From assembly GCA_964566545.1 (NCBI GenBank), contig CAZMIX010000049.1, positions 1 through 18,016 on the forward strand: a DNA stretch of 18,016 nucleotides, in the 5' to 3' direction. The position numbers and the translations under genes are program-made. The stretch comes from JAEYFP01 sp964566545 (GTDB lineage Bacteria > Bacillota > Clostridia > Lachnospirales > Lachnospiraceae). Positions 15,957 through 18,016 of the stretch are shown piece by piece (the stretch's first letter is position 1; the number at the start of each line of letters is the position of its first letter). The notes under the pieces were generated by a model that saw only the letters and a list, made by a program, of their open reading frames with translations, had not been told where the DNA came from and made no database searches.

Positions 15957-17621
15957 ATGCCAGAAATTAAATTAAAAAATGTGACAAAACGCTGGGGGAA
16001 ATTTTATGCGGTCGACCATTTAGATTTGGATATGGAGGACAATTCCTTTATTACGCTGTTAGGTCCCTCCGGCTGCGGTAAAACGACGACACTGCGTATG
16101 ATTGCGGGTCTGGAAACGCCTACGAGCGGTCAGATCAAAATCGGGAGTCGGGTTGTGTTTGACAGTGAGGCAGGAATCAATATTCCTGCCAACAAAAGAA
16201 AGGTGGGCTTTTTATTTCAAAATTATGCACTTTGGCCGAACATGACTGTATATCAGAATATTTCTTTTGGTTTGAGTAATATTAAAGAAGAGATGCCGAC
16301 GTATGATTTTGCGGCAAAAAAACTGCATACAATGCTGGAAGCCCTGAAAAACCCGAAGGAAATCGGTAAGCTCATGGAGGAGTGCAGGGATAAGACCGGA
16401 AAGATAGAGACGAATAAGGCATACTTGAAGCTGATTGATGCGTTTACGATGTCGATCTATACCGCAAAAGAGTTTTTTGCACTGAAGCTGCAGGAGGCTT
16501 CCGATATTGAAAAGGCGGCAGAAGATCAACGGGGAAGGATGTCAAAGGAGCTGGAAGCGATTCGGCGGTCTTATGTGGAAAAGGGACAGGAATTAAATAA
16601 AGAATTTGCTGTTATAAAAGAGCAAAAGGTTATAACAAGTCTACGCAAGCTGACAAAGGAGGAAGTTGATCTTTCTGTGCGGCGTGTATCCAGAATCGTA
16701 AAGATCGGTATGTTTATGGATCGGTATCCGGCGGAATTGTCCGGCGGACAGCAGCAGAGAGTTGCAATCGCGCGTACGCTTGCGCCGGAGCCGCAGGTAT
16801 TGTTTATGGATGAGCCGCTGTCCAATCTGGATGCAAAGCTTAGGCTCGAAATGCGCTATGAGCTGCAAAGGCTTCATTTGGAGACCGGCAGTACCTTTGT
16901 CTATGTGACGCATGATCAAATGGAGGCAATGACGCTTGCGACGAAAATCTGTCTGATTAACAATGGTGTCCTGCAGCAGTATGACGCACCGCTTGAAGTT
17001 TATAACAGACCGAAGAATTTATTTGTTGCCGATTTCGTAGGAAATCCTTCGATCAACTTTGTTGAGGCGAAGGGAGAGCAAAATGCGGACGGGCAGATTA
17101 TGCTTTCCGTTTTAGACGGGATTCCAATGGTGTTTCAACCAAATGAGCCGATTCAAATGGAGCAGTGGTTTGCAAAACGGGACGAGGAGGAGCAGCAGGC
17201 GGCCGAAGCGGACAAAGCGCTTCTCGCTGATAAAAAAGCAGTTGAAAAGGGAAATAAGGATGAGGTATTCCGATACCATATCGGTAAGGTGGAAGAAGAC
17301 GACTACAGCCTGCAGGAAGAGCCGATTATTAGGAACGGGGATTTTGTGCTTGGTATCAGACCGGAGTGCTTAAAGCTTCACGAAAACGGCAGTCTGAGCG
17401 GAGTCATCTACGGAGCGATGCCTACCGGTATGGAATCTACAATCAAAATTGCTGTTAATAACTACCTGCTGACGGGCGTTGCTTTTGGCAGTACCCTCTA
17501 TCAGATCGGCATGGAGCAGAAGTTTGACATAGAAGGAAAGGACGTTTTACTATTCGACAGACGTTCCGGACGCTGTATCAGCGCAGGAGCAGTGAGTATT
17601 TTCGGACTTTACAACAAATAA
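15957..17621 (+). CDS. ABC transporter ATPase with a large insertion before the signature motif
   Basis: This 554-residue ATPase would energise the importer. Canonical motifs are intact: Walker A GPSGCGKT (36-43), Q-loop Gln88, signature LSGGQ (261-265), Walker B FMDE (283-286), and H-loop His319. It then has a TOBE-type C-terminal region (GIRPECLKLH near 470). Related ATPases (MalK/FbpC type) have about 50 residues between Q-loop and signature; here there are about 172. The extra part, about 110-231, is charged and predicted by eye to be helical (KKLHTMLEALKNPKEIGKLM, then DIEKAAEDQRGRMSKELEAI). A second Glu/Lys/Ala-rich insert lies at about 400-450. ATG 15957 follows GGAGGAA (15944-15950). 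Confidence 0.93.
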   Translation: MPEIKLKNVTKRWGKFYAVDHLDLDMEDNSFITLLGPSGCGKTTTLRMIAGLETPTSGQIKIGSRVVFDSEAGINIPANKRKVGFLFQNYALWPNMTVYQNISFGLSNIKEEMPTYDFAAKKLHTMLEALKNPKEIGKLMEECRDKTGKIETNKAYLKLIDAFTMSIYTAKEFFALKLQEASDIEKAAEDQRGRMSKELEAIRRSYVEKGQELNKEFAVIKEQKVITSLRKLTKEEVDLSVRRVSRIVKIGMFMDRYPAELSGGQQQRVAIARTLAPEPQVLFMDEPLSNLDAKLRLEMRYELQRLHLETGSTFVYVTHDQMEAMTLATKICLINNGVLQQYDAPLEVYNRPKNLFVADFVGNPSINFVEAKGEQNADGQIMLSVLDGIPMVFQPNEPIQMEQWFAKRDEEEQQAAEADKALLADKKAVEKGNKDEVFRYHIGKVEEDDYSLQEEPIIRNGDFVLGIRPECLKLHENGSLSGVIYGAMPTGMESTIKIAVNNYLLTGVAFGSTLYQIGMEQKFDIEGKDVLLFDRRSGRCISAGAVSIFGLYNK

Positions 17622-17636
17622 TATCTATGTTACAAT
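17608..17636 (+). promoter_or_regulatory. Putative sigma-A promoter of rpsO
   Basis: TTTACA (17608-17613), a 17-nt spacer and TACAAT (17631-17636) form a near-consensus promoter, with TGT before the -10 as an extended element. The -35 lies in the last codons of the ATPase gene. Transcription would start near 17643, giving a leader of about 100 nt. A weaker pair, TTGACA (17524-17529) and TACTAT (17548-17553, 18-nt spacer), lies further upstream. Confidence 0.7.
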
Positions 17637-17652
17637 ATTCCATGTTGCAAAA

Positions 17653-17697
17653 CCGGTACTCAGGCGGCGGACACTCCGACCGAGCCTTAGTATTTGG
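17653..17697 (+). promoter_or_regulatory. Structured rpsO leader, candidate S15 autoregulatory element
   Basis: A long imperfect hairpin can form. TACT (17657-17660) pairs with AGTA (17689-17692), AGGC (17662-17665) with GCCT (17684-17687) across a single mismatch, and CGGA (17668-17671) with TCCG (17675-17678) around a 3-nt loop; CC/GG at the base adds two pairs. No U-tract follows, so it is not an intrinsic terminator. It lies just after the predicted start site and about 35 nt before the ribosome binding site. S15 is known to repress its own mRNA through structured leaders in several bacteria; that this is such a site is inference. Confidence 0.55.
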
Positions 17698-17745
17698 AAA
17701 TAGAATGCTTGAAGCGCTGCTTTGAGCCAAATTAAGGAGGATACC

Positions 17746-18012
17746 ATGATTTCAAAGGAAAAGAAAACAGCAATTATTAATGAGTATGCGAGAAGCGAAG
17801 GCGATACGGGTTCGCCCGAGGTGCAGATTGCGGTTCTCACAGAGAGAATCAGAGAGCTTACCGAGCATTTAAAGGTGAATCCAAAGGATCATCATTCAAG
17901 CAGGGGTCTCTATAAGATGATTGGTCAAAGAAGAGGTTTACTTGACTATTTAAAGAGAAATGATATTGAAAGATACCGTACTCTGATTGAAAAGCTTGGA
18001 ATTAGAAAATAA
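17746..18012 (+). CDS. rpsO: 30S ribosomal protein S15
   Basis: S15 binds the central domain of 16S rRNA early in 30S assembly and contributes to bridges with the 50S subunit. The 88-residue length is typical. Diagnostic segments are the GDTGSPEVQIAVLTERI motif, LTEHLKVNPKDHHSSRGL (with the rRNA-contacting HHSSRGL) and GQRRGLLDYLKRND. ATG 17746 lies 5 nt after AAGGAGG (17734-17740); an in-frame TTG at 17722 precedes the binding site and is not used. In many Firmicutes rpsO lies close behind ribF and is followed by pnp; here about 8.8 kb separates it from ribF. Confidence 0.98.
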   Translation: MISKEKKTAIINEYARSEGDTGSPEVQIAVLTERIRELTEHLKVNPKDHHSSRGLYKMIGQRRGLLDYLKRNDIERYRTLIEKLGIRK

Positions 18013-18016
18013 TTTT

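Noticed and set aside
16610..16637. Inverted repeat TGTTATAA / TTATAACA in the ATPase insert
   Set aside because: An 8-bp AT-rich stem with a 12-nt loop inside a coding region, with no U-tract. It is weak and probably incidental.
8917..17621. Mobile element bringing in the accessory block
   Set aside because: I looked for a transposase, integrase, tRNA target, terminal inverted repeats and target duplications at the edges and found none, so no mobile element is claimed.

Overview
The window is a stretch of a low-GC Gram-positive chromosome, most likely a member of the Clostridia close to Lachnospiraceae. The reasons are the gene order (rimP-nusA-rnpM-ylxQ-infB-rbfA-nrnA-truB-ribF ... rpsO), strong AGGAGG-type ribosome binding sites, lipoprotein-type binding proteins, a YesM/YesN-style two-component pair, and an IF2 with a very long repetitive N-terminal linker. 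All recognised genes are on the + strand and no mobile element, tRNA, rRNA or CRISPR array is visible.

Region 1 (1-8916) is the classic transcription/translation operon. A good promoter (100-128) and a 12-bp leader hairpin (154-182) precede rimP (30S maturation). Then come nusA (elongation/antitermination factor), rnpM/ylxR, ylxQ (L7Ae family), infB (IF2), rbfA (30S maturation), nrnA (nanoRNase/pAp phosphatase), truB (tRNA pseudouridine-55 synthase) and ribF (FMN/FAD synthesis). Genes are tightly packed and several overlap. infB contains a 39-bp tandem repeat broken by 100 Ns, an assembly gap of arbitrary length. Bases 1-99 hold no gene I can support.

Region 2 (8925-17621) is an accessory block sitting between ribF and rpsO, which are often close neighbours in Firmicutes. 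It has two parts. First, a sensory cassette: a lipoprotein binding protein of the ferric/organophosphate (COG1840-like) type, a LytS/YesM-type histidine kinase and an AraC-type response regulator, closed by a terminator. Second, behind its own promoter, a complete ABC importer: a second lipoprotein, a fused double permease and an ATPase. The arrangement resembles the HptA-HptS-HptR and PgtC-PgtB-PgtA organophosphate-sensing systems combined with an Fbp/Afu-type importer, so uptake of a phosphorylated sugar, related organophosphate or ferric complex is the working inference; the substrate cannot be read from the sequence. The ATPase is odd: about 120 extra residues lie between the Q-loop and the signature motif, with a second charged insert near the C-terminus, and both EAA loops of the permease carry Asp in place of the usual Gly.

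Region 3 (17608-18016) is rpsO (ribosomal protein S15) with its own strong promoter, whose -35 box lies inside the end of the ATPase gene, and a structured leader that is a candidate S15 autoregulatory element. This would let rpsO be expressed independently of the block that separates it from ribF.
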